Source: Dichomitus squalens LYAD-421 SS1
Taxonomy: Eukaryota; Basidiomycota; Agaricomycetes; Polyporales; Polyporaceae
DNA: 64,000 nt
Assembly: GCF_000275845.1 (NCBI RefSeq)
Contig: NW_006766904.1
Span: 186,001 to 250,000 of the forward strand
Direction: 5' to 3'
The position numbers and the translations under genes were made by a program. Positions 23,701 through 33,705 of this stretch are shown here, in pieces; within the stretch, counting starts at the first letter, position 1, and every line of letters begins with the position of its first letter. Below the pieces are notes generated by a model that saw only the letters and a list, made by a program, of their open reading frames with translations, was not told where the DNA came from and did not search any database.

Positions 23701-24331
23701 CGCATCTCTCTACTCAGCCCTGCGCCAGGCTCCGGGGCCGTTCGAAGTGCGCCTCAGCGACTGGAATCAGAAGTTGCTCTCAATGCTGGGATTTTCAGTA
23801 GCGCAGAATGATTCGAATTCGGTCGTCACGCTCTCGAGGAACGGAGGACTCGGTTCGATTCGCATACACGTCAGCCGGTGCAAATGTGAACGCGGATGTG
23901 CTCTGGGTCTACTCACCGTCCGGGTTTCATCCGACGGAGCCGATAGTCCACGTCCCTCCGACTTGCCCGTACGAGATCACAACGACGAGCACGTTGAGTC
24001 GTGGCATTTCTTTCACGGCGTCGCCTCTAGAGTGGAAGAGGTCACTTCAGCTACTGAAGGGCGAATGCGACTCAGGATGACCCTCACGACAGACTCACCC
24101 ACTAGGGCTCCAAGACACAAGAGGCGGAGGGATCCTGATGGAAGGGTATGCGACAAGTCCGGGGATCAGGACATGCACGCAGGACCTGACACGCCGACGC
24201 AGCCTCTTGCGGCGCCCGTGGATGACAGGCAGGACAACGAAAAAACGAGGACGTACGTGCTTAGTATAGAGATAGAACTCGAGCACTCGGAACCGGTACG
24301 TTCTGCGGCTTCGGATAGCGATAGCGATTGA
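20783..24331 (+). CDS. Tandem double-HET-domain protein
   Basis: Exon 1 (20783-22294) encodes a first HET module: RYAILSHTW at residue 21, then WTDTCCINK, and WFTRKWTLQELIAP. The conserved region that follows HET in basidiomycete proteins (EDEAYSMMGILGV) is also present. A canonical 52-nt intron (22295-22346, GTGAGT to TTTTAG, phase 0) leads into a second complete module from 22347: HYAILSHRW, WADTCCIDK, WFDRGWTLQELLAP, EDQAYSLMDIVGV. The second module has no methionine before its conserved first strand, so it is read as part of the same protein. At about 23280 the frame breaks: the stop at 23283-23285 is followed one base out of register by the expected continuation (EIPVANEAFELTQYG), which runs to 24331. 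This is an indel, a sequence error or an unseen intron. Corrected length is about 1,165 residues. HET domains mediate allorecognition cell death in ascomycetes; basidiomycete roles are unproven. Confidence 0.8.
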
Positions 24332-24746
24332 AAAAGGGCATCCGTTGACCGCATTGAGGAGTTTTGCCAACTGGTCTTCCATGTATACATAGTGTCTCTA
24401 GTCTGGCTATATTGTGCACCTACATTCTCCGTCGTCTTCTGTGCTCATAGTGACAAAGTCCGCAAAATCACTCTTGACGCTTTGGTTTGAGTTGATGGTC
24501 ATAGAATAAATCGGGGATGCTCAGCGTAGCGGCTCACTCTTGGCTGGCTTCTGTAGCATAGTATTCATCGGGATCACCTGGTTTGCGCACACGGTAGACT
24601 GAAGAATCTTGAATGCTTGCTCTTACCTGCATGCTTGTGAGCTGGAGCGAGCGGCTGATTGGATCTCCGCTTGGGTGGATCTGACTCTGTACCTTCTCCG
24701 ACTACCTCGGACATCGTCTCTGACGACCTTCAGTCGACCTTCAGCC

Positions 24747-26910
24747 ATGTCCTCTCTAGCCACCATTCCCCAGGAGGTTCTGGAGCATATCGCCTTCTTT
24801 GCTGCGACGGATGGCTTCCTCGGCCCACCGGCAGGTATCACAGCGCTCCTCAGCGTCGACCGCCGGACACACGCCGTGCTCTCAGTATCTTCCAACCCGT
24901 ATCTCTGGTCCCGCATCTTCGCGTTCAAGTTCGACGTCGCATGTCCATCATGGCGTATCGGCGAGAAGGACAGAGCCATTGGCCCCGCGGAGGCATGCGA
25001 GGAGTTCAAGCTCAGGTGTACGCTCCTGAAGCGCATCCGCAGCCGCACGGACTGTCTCGCGACGTCGTACGCGCTCAGCCCTACCCACCGCGACGCCCTT
25101 CGTTCGATCCTGTGGATGGCGTACCTCATGATGCTGGAGAACGACGGCAAGAACGACCTCCAGCTCCGGGAGTACGCAAGGTTTGATGTCTGGCTCAAGG
25201 ACTTCCTCTTCCATCCCACCGGAGCTTCCCTCGCAGCTTGGTCGGTCAAAATAGATCTGTGGCCGCCGAATGACGAACGCTCGGCCCTAGCGTTATGGCT
25301 GTTCTGGTACATGCTGAAGCCTGGTGAGTACGCCGCTTTCATGCTTCCCATTTTCGTTGCCTGTTCCCGGCATTGTGGCGAAAGCTTGTGTCTCAGGCCG
25401 TAGGCTACGCCGGCTTGTTCCTCTCACGATACCCGTCAGAAATCGCAAATCCGTAACAAATGACATCTCCATCGCTTTTGTACCACATGTCGTCGGTCTC
25501 AACCTGCCTAAATAATCATGCATAGTAAATTTATGGCTTCTAAGACTCGGCGATGAGACATGCCATACGCCACAGTATGGAGGCGCTTGCTTCTTCCTTA
25601 CACACGAGATGGCTGATGATGTCTGTGGAGGGTCATGTTGTTAACGCTCTCTTCATACTCCGTTTTCAATAGATGAGTACATATCGGATGACGATACCGC
25701 TTTCAGGGAAGCGTCCAGCGTCTTGAAGCTCTTTGCGCTCGGCGCACACCAGGTTCGCACATACGTAGTACAACTTCTCCGCTTCACTCTAATATAGTGG
25801 TTCAGTACCCCCTCTGCCAGCCCCCGTGGAATGAGTTCGCCCCTCCAAGCCGGGCCCGAGGAGGAGCGTCTGCAATCAAGCATTTCGGCACTTCCGTCAA
25901 GATGGCACCGCCGGCGCCCGCCCCATCCGCGATCCTGGCCTATTTGACTTTGGCGAATAAGCTTTCGGTCTCCTGGGACACCATACATTACATGAAGCCG
26001 CCTTCCGCGACCCCGCCGTCTCTCGCTGCCAACGCCTCCAGCCGGGAATGGGAGGCCGAATGGATGAGAGGGCTCCACCTGGCGGACACGACGAAGCCGT
26101 TGGGCACCGCCTTCTCTGGTGCCTTCATCTCCGGAAGCCTGGAAGGCGTCTGGGAAGGGCTCTTCACGGTATGTCAACCGCGTCATGACATGCTGCGGGG
26201 ACGTATTCTCATTACCGAACGTGCCCCCTTAGTACACGGAGTTTACGGCATACGCGGCGCTGCTCTCAGGCGCCCCTCCAACGGTCCTGCAACGCAGTCT
26301 CGTCGCCCACCACCCTCACCTGTGGAAGCTACGCGAACACCACCTCTATGCCTCAGACGAGCCAGACGCGCCCGAGGTCTGGCCTGTGTCCCCAGGCAAC
26401 CCGTTGCGAGGATACATCCCCAACGGCACCCAGATCTCGGAGACCTCGGAGGGCGTTTTTGTGAAGGAGCCTGGACGCCCGGAGCGGGTGTTTCACAGAA
26501 GCTGGGCGAGCGTGCGGAACACACCGGCCGAGCAGCGCGGGCGGCTCGTGGACGTGTTCATCACGGGAGAGGTACGCCTTCGCGTTGTGGGTCCATGAGA
26601 GTGTCTCTCACCGTGTACGTGTATCCACAGGGCCATTCGGCGTGGGGGCAGTTCAACCTCGTGGGGCGCATCAGGCCGTGCGACGGGTTCATCAGCCTGT
26701 CGAAAGAATACGTGCGTCGCTAATGTACTTGGCGATCGATGTGTCTGCTGACGCGCTCCCAAGGTCGATGGCGACAGAGGGCGGTGGTTGTACCGTGGCT
26801 TCATGGTGGGCAACGCGGAAGGGAACCTCTCGGGACGCTGGAGGGATACCCTGAGCCCTCCTGACGTCCTGGGATACGAGGGGTGCTTCGTGATGAGCCG
26901 CCGTAGATGA
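24747..26910 (+). CDS. F-box domain protein
   Basis: Six exons (24747-25323, 25673-25752, 25806-26168, 26233-26571, 26631-26711, 26764-26910) give 528 residues in continuous phase. Residues about 4-60 fit an F-box: IPQEVLEHIAFF, a hydrophobic core, SVDRRTHAVLS and LWSRIFAFKF. Such proteins are Skp1-binding substrate receptors of SCF ubiquitin ligases. The remaining 460 residues are rich in Trp and Gly (ending RWRDTLSPPDVLGYEGCF) and are shared only with fungal hypothetical proteins, as far as I can tell; the substrate is unknown. The first intron is 349 nt, far longer than the other five, and may hide an extra exon. The start at 24747 was chosen because it directly precedes the F-box; an in-frame upstream start at 24609 would add 46 residues. 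Confidence 0.7.
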
Positions 26911-27096
26911 ACCTCCTACGTCCGTCGCCGCCAACGCAGCTTGCGATCGATGTTATGTATGATCCCTGGTATGGACCCTTCGTCGTGTATCCACTGTATT
27001 GTATCACGTATCCATCCATGTGCTGAGCATGTTACACAATGTAGGATATGTATCCGGAATGTACACTGTAATCTCACAATGGCTACGAACAATGTC

Positions 27097-28385
27097 CTAC
27101 TCCAGCATTTGGGAAGACTCTCCACCGGACGACCTGGTGTACAATGGGAGAGTCTCCGCCGGAGCGTCATCGGTGATAACATGAGGCTCCATGCTCATGT
27201 CCGGATGTGAGCCGAAATAGTCGCTCAAATCAGACCGAGACGGCTTCAAGTGAATCTCCTTGACCTTCCCCCGGTCAGTCTCATGTCTCACGAGCGAGGT
27301 GTAGAACCCTAGCGGTGTGTCGGTGGGTGAATCGTGCAGATGCCCTTCCGCAGTGCCCATCGCACCGACTCGTGAGCTTTGTGCTTCGTCCATGAGCGGC
27401 TGGTGATCTGGGTATGTACACTCGTTAGAACTGTCTGTAGCATCTCGTTAGTCATTATCCCTGCAGTTTGACTCATAGGAGGCGTTGATTAGACTCACCG
27501 TCTGTAGGGACATTTGTTCCTTTACCCCGTCTCCGACGGCGGTATACAAAAAAGCTCGCAGCCACGAACGCGGCAGCCGCTGCTATGCTTCCTGCTATAG
27601 CGCCGGCTATGTAGGACGTGGCAGGGGACCTTGAGGAAGGTTGGAACGAAGCGGAGGGAAACGTGTCTACTGGCGCTGAACCGACGGGGGAAGAGAGGAC
27701 GCTCGAAGGCGATGGTATGCTGGTATTCGACACTCCCACCACTGGAGTAACTCCAGTTTGACCGGTGCTTGCAACTGTCCCGGAGGCCGGGGGAGCTGAT
27801 AGAGTAGAGACTAAGGTAGGACTGTCCGGATAGGTTTGATTGGGGCCTAGATATTTGTTCCACAGCACGATATAGTCGAGGAGGTAAGGATGCTCGAGGG
27901 TGGCGGACGCTTCTATGGTCAGGTTATGCGTTCCTCCAGGGATTGCAAGCATCTCCTCCGATGTGAAGTGGGCGAACCGAGGAATAAACAAGTTACGGTC
28001 CGTGAGTGGTACATAGTAGCTGGGGCCCGCCGGGATGCCGTCCAGGATGTATGTCGCAAAAGCCGTGCTCGGGATGTCAATGGGGCCAGGAGGAATACAG
28101 ATGTACACAGCTACCCGTGTGTACGTTCCTTGGAGATGTTCCCTTATGAAGGAGCCTCCTGTCAAGGCGGAAATGGAGCTCACCATCGAACATAATTGTG
28201 CCACTCCATGAAGGCACAGTAGAGATGGTAAGCGAGCTGTTATAAGCCGCGTCCCGCATGTCACCTAGTAATCCGGGTCTTTGCCTGAAGGGCGTGATGC
28301 CCATACTGACGATATCAAGTGTATGATCATCGATGATAGCTAGTGGAGTGGAAGTATTCGAGGATGTAGCGTTCGAGGATGCCAT
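27097..28385 (-). CDS. Single-pass membrane protein, paralog A
   Basis: Exons 28385-28184, 28128-27499 and 27434-27097 (introns 55 and 64 nt, both phase 1) encode 389 residues. Layout: no cleavable signal peptide; N-terminal beta-rich extracellular domain (about 1-185) with the family pattern F-D-G then RVAVYI; Ser/Thr/Pro-rich stalk; one transmembrane helix near residue 245 (SYIAGAIAGSIAAAAAFVAA); an RRRRR stop-transfer cluster; and a cytoplasmic tail of about 120 residues. It ends near LPLYTR rather than the PPxY of its two neighbours. Such proteins, with a jelly-roll-like ectodomain and a Mid2-like layout, are abundant in Agaricomycetes; ligand and role are unknown. First of three tandem paralogs. 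Confidence 0.75.
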
Positions 28386-28720
28386 GGAGTGTACTAGAGT
28401 GGTCAGGTAGGTTTGTACAGGACATATGGACTAGGTATATCGAAAGGAGAAGGCGGTCTATGCCCCCCGCCCTCCCATCGATGGTTGCACCGCTTGCGGG
28501 CATGCTACAACGGCCAATCCTTTCTCTTCGCCAGAGCTTCACACGTTATGTATCACAGAAGGCGATCAGACTGTGTCCCAAACACTATGGAATTGTGGGC
28601 GTCGTGAGATGCGCCCAAGGCCGAGCGCTGTGAACCATAGCATAGCCCTCAGGATCAATTGCTGTAGGGCAGTAAAGAAGGAAGCCGTAGTTGAGAAGCT
28701 CCGAGCACATGCTACGGTTG

Positions 28721-29818
28721 TCATGGGGTATAAGCAGGTGGTGAATCAGAACCCATCTCCTCCTTTGTGACTCCGGTACGCCTCGTTCTAGACCCTGTGC
28801 CATACCCTCCACCAACCGGCGGACGAGAAGGTGTAGCGGTACCAGGAAGACCCGCACCTTGCATAGATACTGTGTCATCTGCTGGTATGACTACTATGGC
28901 TGGAGGCTCCGCACCCAGCTCCGGTACGACAAAGTTATCTGTGTCTGTAAGGAGTTGAGTAGTACGTTCAGTAGTGACCGAGAGCATAGCTAGGGGATAC
29001 TCACCGTATTGGGCCACTTCTCCGTAAGAGTATTGCGTAGGCCCACTCATGCGCCGTCGTCGTCGATTCCGCAGTGCGACCAATGCCAAGATGATACTCG
29101 TCAGCCCCGCCAAGCCTCCTACGAGACCCCCAACGATGGCAACGGTGGAGACTGACGTCTTCGAGGCACGACCAGTAGCCAAGCTATGTGATGCACTGGG
29201 AGGATCCTCCATGGAGGTGGATGGGGGGAGGGACGGAGTCTGGGAGGAAAGACTGGTAGAAATTGAGGATGCGATAGTCGCTGTCTGGGATGCACCGCGT
29301 GCAGTACTGTTGTACTCGATCCAGTCAAAGGTGAACGGCACAGCTTCCGAAGCCGCCGTGACGTTGATGACGAGTGTATGTATCGCATCCGATAAGACAT
29401 CGGAATGGAAGAGGAGAACGCCAACGCCTGACCCTTGGGACGTGTGGCTAGAGATGATTTGGCCATCGATACTATACGAGGAGGTTGCACCCTGCCCATA
29501 CTCGGTACCGTAAACGGCTACTTGCTGTCCTGAAACCAATTCGACGAGAAGATATAGAGGTCGAGGCGGTAGTACAGGATAGTGCTCACCTAGGAACTGG
29601 AATGTGGCATTACTTCCTGAACCCAAGCAAGCCGCCAACGTCGGGTCTTGAACCATGGAGGATGTGGGAAACAAGGCTAAGCCATGCATCTGCTTGCCAG
29701 TCATAGGCATCCAACATTGTATGTAGTCCTCCGCGGGGGGACCGAATATGATAGGTGTGCCCAATAAATCGTCTACGTAAGTGTCGCTACAAGTCCAGCA
29801 GTGAGTGGTAGCAGTCAT
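28721..29818 (-). CDS. Single-pass membrane protein, paralog B
   Basis: Exons 29818-29590, 29529-29005 and 28944-28721 give 325 residues. Both introns are exactly 60 nt, phase 1 and free of stops, so the unspliced frame is open right through (28721-29989). They are recognised as introns by GTGAGC/GTGAGT donors and TTTCAG/TTACAG acceptors at the same positions and phases as in paralogs A and C. Ectodomain F-L-G then QQVAVYG; Ser/Thr stalk; transmembrane helix (VAIVGGLVGGLAGLTSIILA); RNRRRRR; and a tail ending DSPPAYTP, a PPxY motif. The start at 29818 keeps the N-terminus the same type as in paralogs A and C; an in-frame start at 29989 is possible. Confidence 0.7.
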   Translation of the reverse strand: MTATTHCWTCSDTYVDDLLGTPIIFGPPAEDYIQCWMPMTGKQMHGLALFPTSSMVQDPTLAACLGSGSNATFQFLGEHYPVLPPRPLYLLVELVSGQQVAVYGTEYGQGATSSYSIDGQIISSHTSQGSGVGVLLFHSDVLSDAIHTLVINVTAASEAVPFTFDWIEYNSTARGASQTATIASSISTSLSSQTPSLPPSTSMEDPPSASHSLATGRASKTSVSTVAIVGGLVGGLAGLTSIILALVALRNRRRRRMSGPTQYSYGEVAQYGEYPLAMLSVTTERTTQLLTDTDNFVVPELGAEPPAIVVIPADDTVSMQGAGLPGTATPSRPPVGGGYGTGSRTRRTGVTKEEMGSDSPPAYTP

Positions 29819-30465
29819 GCTTTCGAGGTGCTGAACGCTTGGACCAGGGAAATTTGTGAGGATCGAGGGAGTAACCGGGTAGTGCGGATAGACAGAACAA
29901 AGCTTGAGGATGTTAACGCTCGCAGATGAGCTTGAGGTGACAGCCCAGTCAGAGCGACCTAATACCAGTGTCATCCAGTTCAGTACCATCAGGCAGACGT
30001 CCTGCCATCCACGCGATGATCTGGGAAAGAGAGATGGTCCAGTCTCTCGAGCCTGTGAACGCGCCGGAAGCCTGGGCGCCGGGATAGTGCGACTTCATGC
30101 GCTCATTTCGGGCTCAGACTATGGGCAGCGATGATATGCTTCGGTTGTTGATAGAGACCTGAGAAGGCACCCCGTAAGCATTGTGACTCCTTCGACACCA
30201 CAGGACGTACATGATATCCACAGAGGACTGCCATGACACCACGGAGCAAGAAAGGAGCCGCGCACGTTACTACCCAATATATGTCAGATATCATGGTGAC
30301 CTAGATCACAAACATGGGAAGTACAGTAGTCATAAAGCTCATGATTCGTCCCAGACGAGGTATATCCTATACAAACCCAATCCTCAGGGTACACACCCAT
30401 CCACATCATCAAAAGAGCAAAAGGTCTCGCGCGAGCGCATCCCTCGATGCGCCCGGGCATCATCG

Positions 30466-31810
30466 TCATGGTGCATAAGGCGGGGGCACCGAACTCGTCG
30501 CCGCGCTCAGATCCGAGGAACCCAGGTCCGACACAGACCTCTGTCGCGCGCGAAGCGCCTCCATTCGTGCCTCTGCCGCCTTCCCACCCGCGCTCCCTGT
30601 CGAATACATGATTGCGCCTGGGGCGGCGATCGCCCCTGCAGCCGCCGCGCCGCAGAGCGCCCCAGCCTCGTTCCCGATACCGTATCTGGAGCCTGATGGC
30701 GCGGACTGCGTATGCGAAGATTGCGGAGGCCCTTCCGAAGAGTAGTGAGACGACGCCGCCGCTGGGGTGGGTACTCGATTCGGGGGCCAGGGCGGCGGAT
30801 CGGAGTAGTAGGACCCATCAGCCATCGTCACGGGCGTGCTCCCTGAATCTGCCTGGCGGTACACCGTGAATGGGTCCACGTGCGGTGTATGTCCATCTGA
30901 GGGCGGCAACGTACGGGAAAGGAAGGGAGGAATCCGAGATGCGAAGATATAAGCGTGAGTGTCTCGGCATCCTATAGAAGAACTCACCGTACTGTCCTGT
31001 CCGCGCGTATGCGTACGTCGAAACTCCCTCCGTCCTATGTTTCTTCCACATCCACCATGCTCCGAAGGCAATCAGTGCGAGCAGGGCCAATCCACCTATT
31101 ACTCCACCGACTAGAGGCGCAATCGGGACGCTCGACTTGCTATGAGTCGACGAACCGAATACGGTGCCAGAAGAACTAGCCGTAGACGAACTCGAGCTCG
31201 TAGTGCTAGTAGAGGATGAACTTGCCGAAGCAGTGCTATTGGTTGCGGCGGTGTTGTTGGCAGCGGGCGGGTTTGTCGTGTCTATCGAGAGATAGTCGAA
31301 TAGGTAGGGGCCGTCCTCCGTCGCAGTCGTGACGTTGACTGTGAGCATGTGCGTGCCGTTCGGGAACCAGTCAGACCTGTAGAAGTTGACGCCGAGTAGG
31401 GTTCGGGTCGTGTTGGGGGCCGAGGAGATGTTCTGTGACTGCCCGTCCACCGCGTACTGCGCTGTGGGGAGCGCCCCAGAAATCCATGGGATGACCACGC
31501 CATACAGTGATATTCGTGTCCCTTCGTGAAATGGAATACAATAGCGCGCAGCCAGGGTCAGTTCGCCTGCCTTACGGAGGGCTACTGTCAGGAGACGAGA
31601 GTATCGATACGCACCTGTGAACTGGTATTGGAAGCTCCATTTCGGCACTGTGATGTCCGCCACCGACTTGTTGTGCGCAGACGGAATTGCCGCCTGCACG
31701 TAGGCGTATGCCTGGTCCGAGATGATGTCCGTGACGTTGACATACTGCGGGTTGATAAAGAACGGGATGTGGGGGTCGGTGTTATCGACGATCTTCGGGG
31801 CCTCCGACAT
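30466..31810 (-). CDS. Single-pass membrane protein, paralog C
   Basis: Exons 31810-31615, 31521-30988 and 30896-30466 (introns 93 and 91 nt, both phase 1) encode 386 residues. The N-terminus carries the family opening VDNTDPHI, then WSFQYQFTG joined to TRISLYG. N-glycosylation sites are frequent. The stalk is nearly pure Ser/Thr/Ala, followed by one transmembrane helix (LVGGVIGGLALLALIAFGAW), WKKHR, and a tail with the QYxxHTPH segment seen after the second intron, ending SVPPPYAP (PPxY). Same exon count, phases and layout as A and B. Function is unknown; a cell-surface sensor or wall-associated protein is an inference from the architecture. Confidence 0.75.
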
Positions 31811-32762
31811 CAGTCCTCGTAGGTATCGATCAGGATATGAGGATGCGCGATAGTGGTGTCTACGGATCGCTAACGGGTCAAATATTCAACGCGGCGTGCG
31901 CCGAGCAGTGAGGGGGAGGAGGACGTGAGCTGAGGGGAAAGTTGGAGCGCTAGCTGGCCACGCCGACAAAAAACAACATGCGACAAAGAAGGTTGCAGCC
32001 GCCCATGCTGCACATTGCATCGCTCGACGACGCGAGGCTCAGGAGAGCGCGCCGGCTTGGTCGGAAAGAGCGCGAGGCCTGATGCGATTGGCTGTGCTCA
32101 CTTACAATTGAAATAGCAGGGTGCACCGCCGGCAGCAGAAGCCGACGCTTGAATTTGATCGGAAGCGTGGCGCGGCATTTCCCTGTTTCCAAAGGTAAGT
32201 GTTCCTGGCTTGAGAGTTCCAACTTCCACCTCGTCCGGCCATTATTCAACTATGAAGCCCACCATGTAGTGATTGAACGAAGCCTCAAAACTTCAAGAGT
32301 TATGGGTATGGGAGGCGTCCTGATGGCTTATATGCGCCCCTGCTTGAGAATGTGGTGTGAGCATGCCTCACAGCACCTCCCGACGCGACCGACATGCCCT
32401 GGCGGTTGAGTTTCACTCTAACGCCCAGTGAGCTTGTGCGATGGCGCTGACGGCGGAAGCCTAAATCTCCACTCTTGTGGACACACCACCCGCACGTCTG
32501 GATCATTAGATAGCATTGCAGCATCGCACATCGGGAGCCCTTCGCAGGCCGTTCGGTGATACCCTCCAGTCACGTGCAATGATGGCTGGATACAGTAGAT
32601 CTTCAGGACGGCTTGCTCCCTATCGCATCGTTTTGCCTCCCGCGGTGGTCGCTGAAAATCATGAGATTGGTATGGGTACCCGTAAGCAGCAGTCGAAAAG
32701 CCCACCTAGAAAAGCTGATTGCTCCCGTACCCCGTGCTCAAGAATGCGCAGCAATACCTGCG
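31811..32762. other. Intergenic between paralog C and the RNase P subunit gene
   Basis: Promoter side of paralog C and 3' side of the RNase P/MRP-like gene. A 34-codon frame at about 31977-32081 and other short frames lack support. No repeat or RNA gene was seen. Confidence 0.35.
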
Positions 32763-33158
32763 TCATGACAAGATACCAGCGGTACTGAGGAGGGACGGTA
32801 GAAACGTTGACTTCTTCACCAGGGACAACCTTGGTACCGCGCTAGCAGCTGCGACAGCCGCGAGGAGCTTCGGTGCATCGCTGACACAAGCACCGCTCAG
32901 TACCTATATCTCGGAGTCCACACGACCTACTCGGAGGCCCGGCAGTATACGAAACTTGTACCTTGGTCCTATTCTGACAACGAGCGCGGTGCCATCATCC
33001 GCAAGCCAGATGATATCGAGATACGTATGAGAGGACACGAGCCCGAAAGACTGCCCGAGAGCATCTTGGATGCCCTTGCGGATGGTCAGTGGATCGGTAC
33101 AGGGCGGGGAGACGCCAAAGCGGATGTAATGGTGCGCGGGTGACAGACGGCGGGGCAT
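32763..33158 (-). CDS. Ribonuclease P/MRP protein subunit (Pop5/Rpp14 family)
   Basis: Exons 33158-32962 and 32895-32763 give 109 residues. The sequence has the Pop5/Rpp14 fold signature: HHYIRFGVS strand, TIRKGIQDALGQSFGLV helix, then YLDIIWL and TALVVRIG strands near residue 60, where the family has its conserved (I/V)-(I/V)-R-V strand. A C-terminal helix follows (DAPKLLAAVAAASAV). The intron uses a GTACAA donor and a CTGAG acceptor; the closer ATATAG acceptor would give an immediate stop. These proteins are subunits of the nuclear RNase P/MRP particles that process tRNA and rRNA precursors. The family call is by pattern only. Length fits (usual range about 110-160). Confidence 0.6.
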
Positions 33159-33705
33159 TGACGTTTGACAGTGTTGCTACGCCTGCATATTCCCATAGTA
33201 TCAGGATAGGCAGTGTGAGCACCAGGAAGGCCGATATAACCTGAGCTTTGCTGTCATGGACCGAGGCAGATAGAAGAAGAGCAAGTCGAGGTTGAGCACA
33301 ACGACCAGGGAGGACTCGTCCTCGCGACGTGAGAAGATCGAGATCAAGGCAAAATGGGCATACGAGTGCGGACTGAATCATTCCGCTGGTATATCTTCCG
33401 TTGCACCCCCAAGACGCAGACTATGATCTCTACCTATCCACTCATGAACTCATCTAGCAGCATTCGAGTATTGAGTTGAGCTTTTATTACTCTCGAGGGA
33501 GGGCTCTGCATGCCGGCGGCAAGACCATTTTTAATTCCCAAGAGGTGATGTGATGTATGCAGGTGGCGATGATCTCATCCAGCCTGGCGCGCTCTCTCTC
33601 AGCTCAGCTCCGCCACCCTTCCCTCGTCCTCTCCCCTCGGTTTCCGGCTTCTCTCTGTCTTCTCGACGTCCCACTCTGAGACAGTGACTCATCATTGGCC
33701 TGTAC

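Noticed and set aside
20783..31810. HET, F-box and membrane genes as a biosynthetic or defence cluster
   Set aside because: No backbone biosynthetic enzyme, no shared regulator and mixed orientations; proximity alone does not support a functional cluster.
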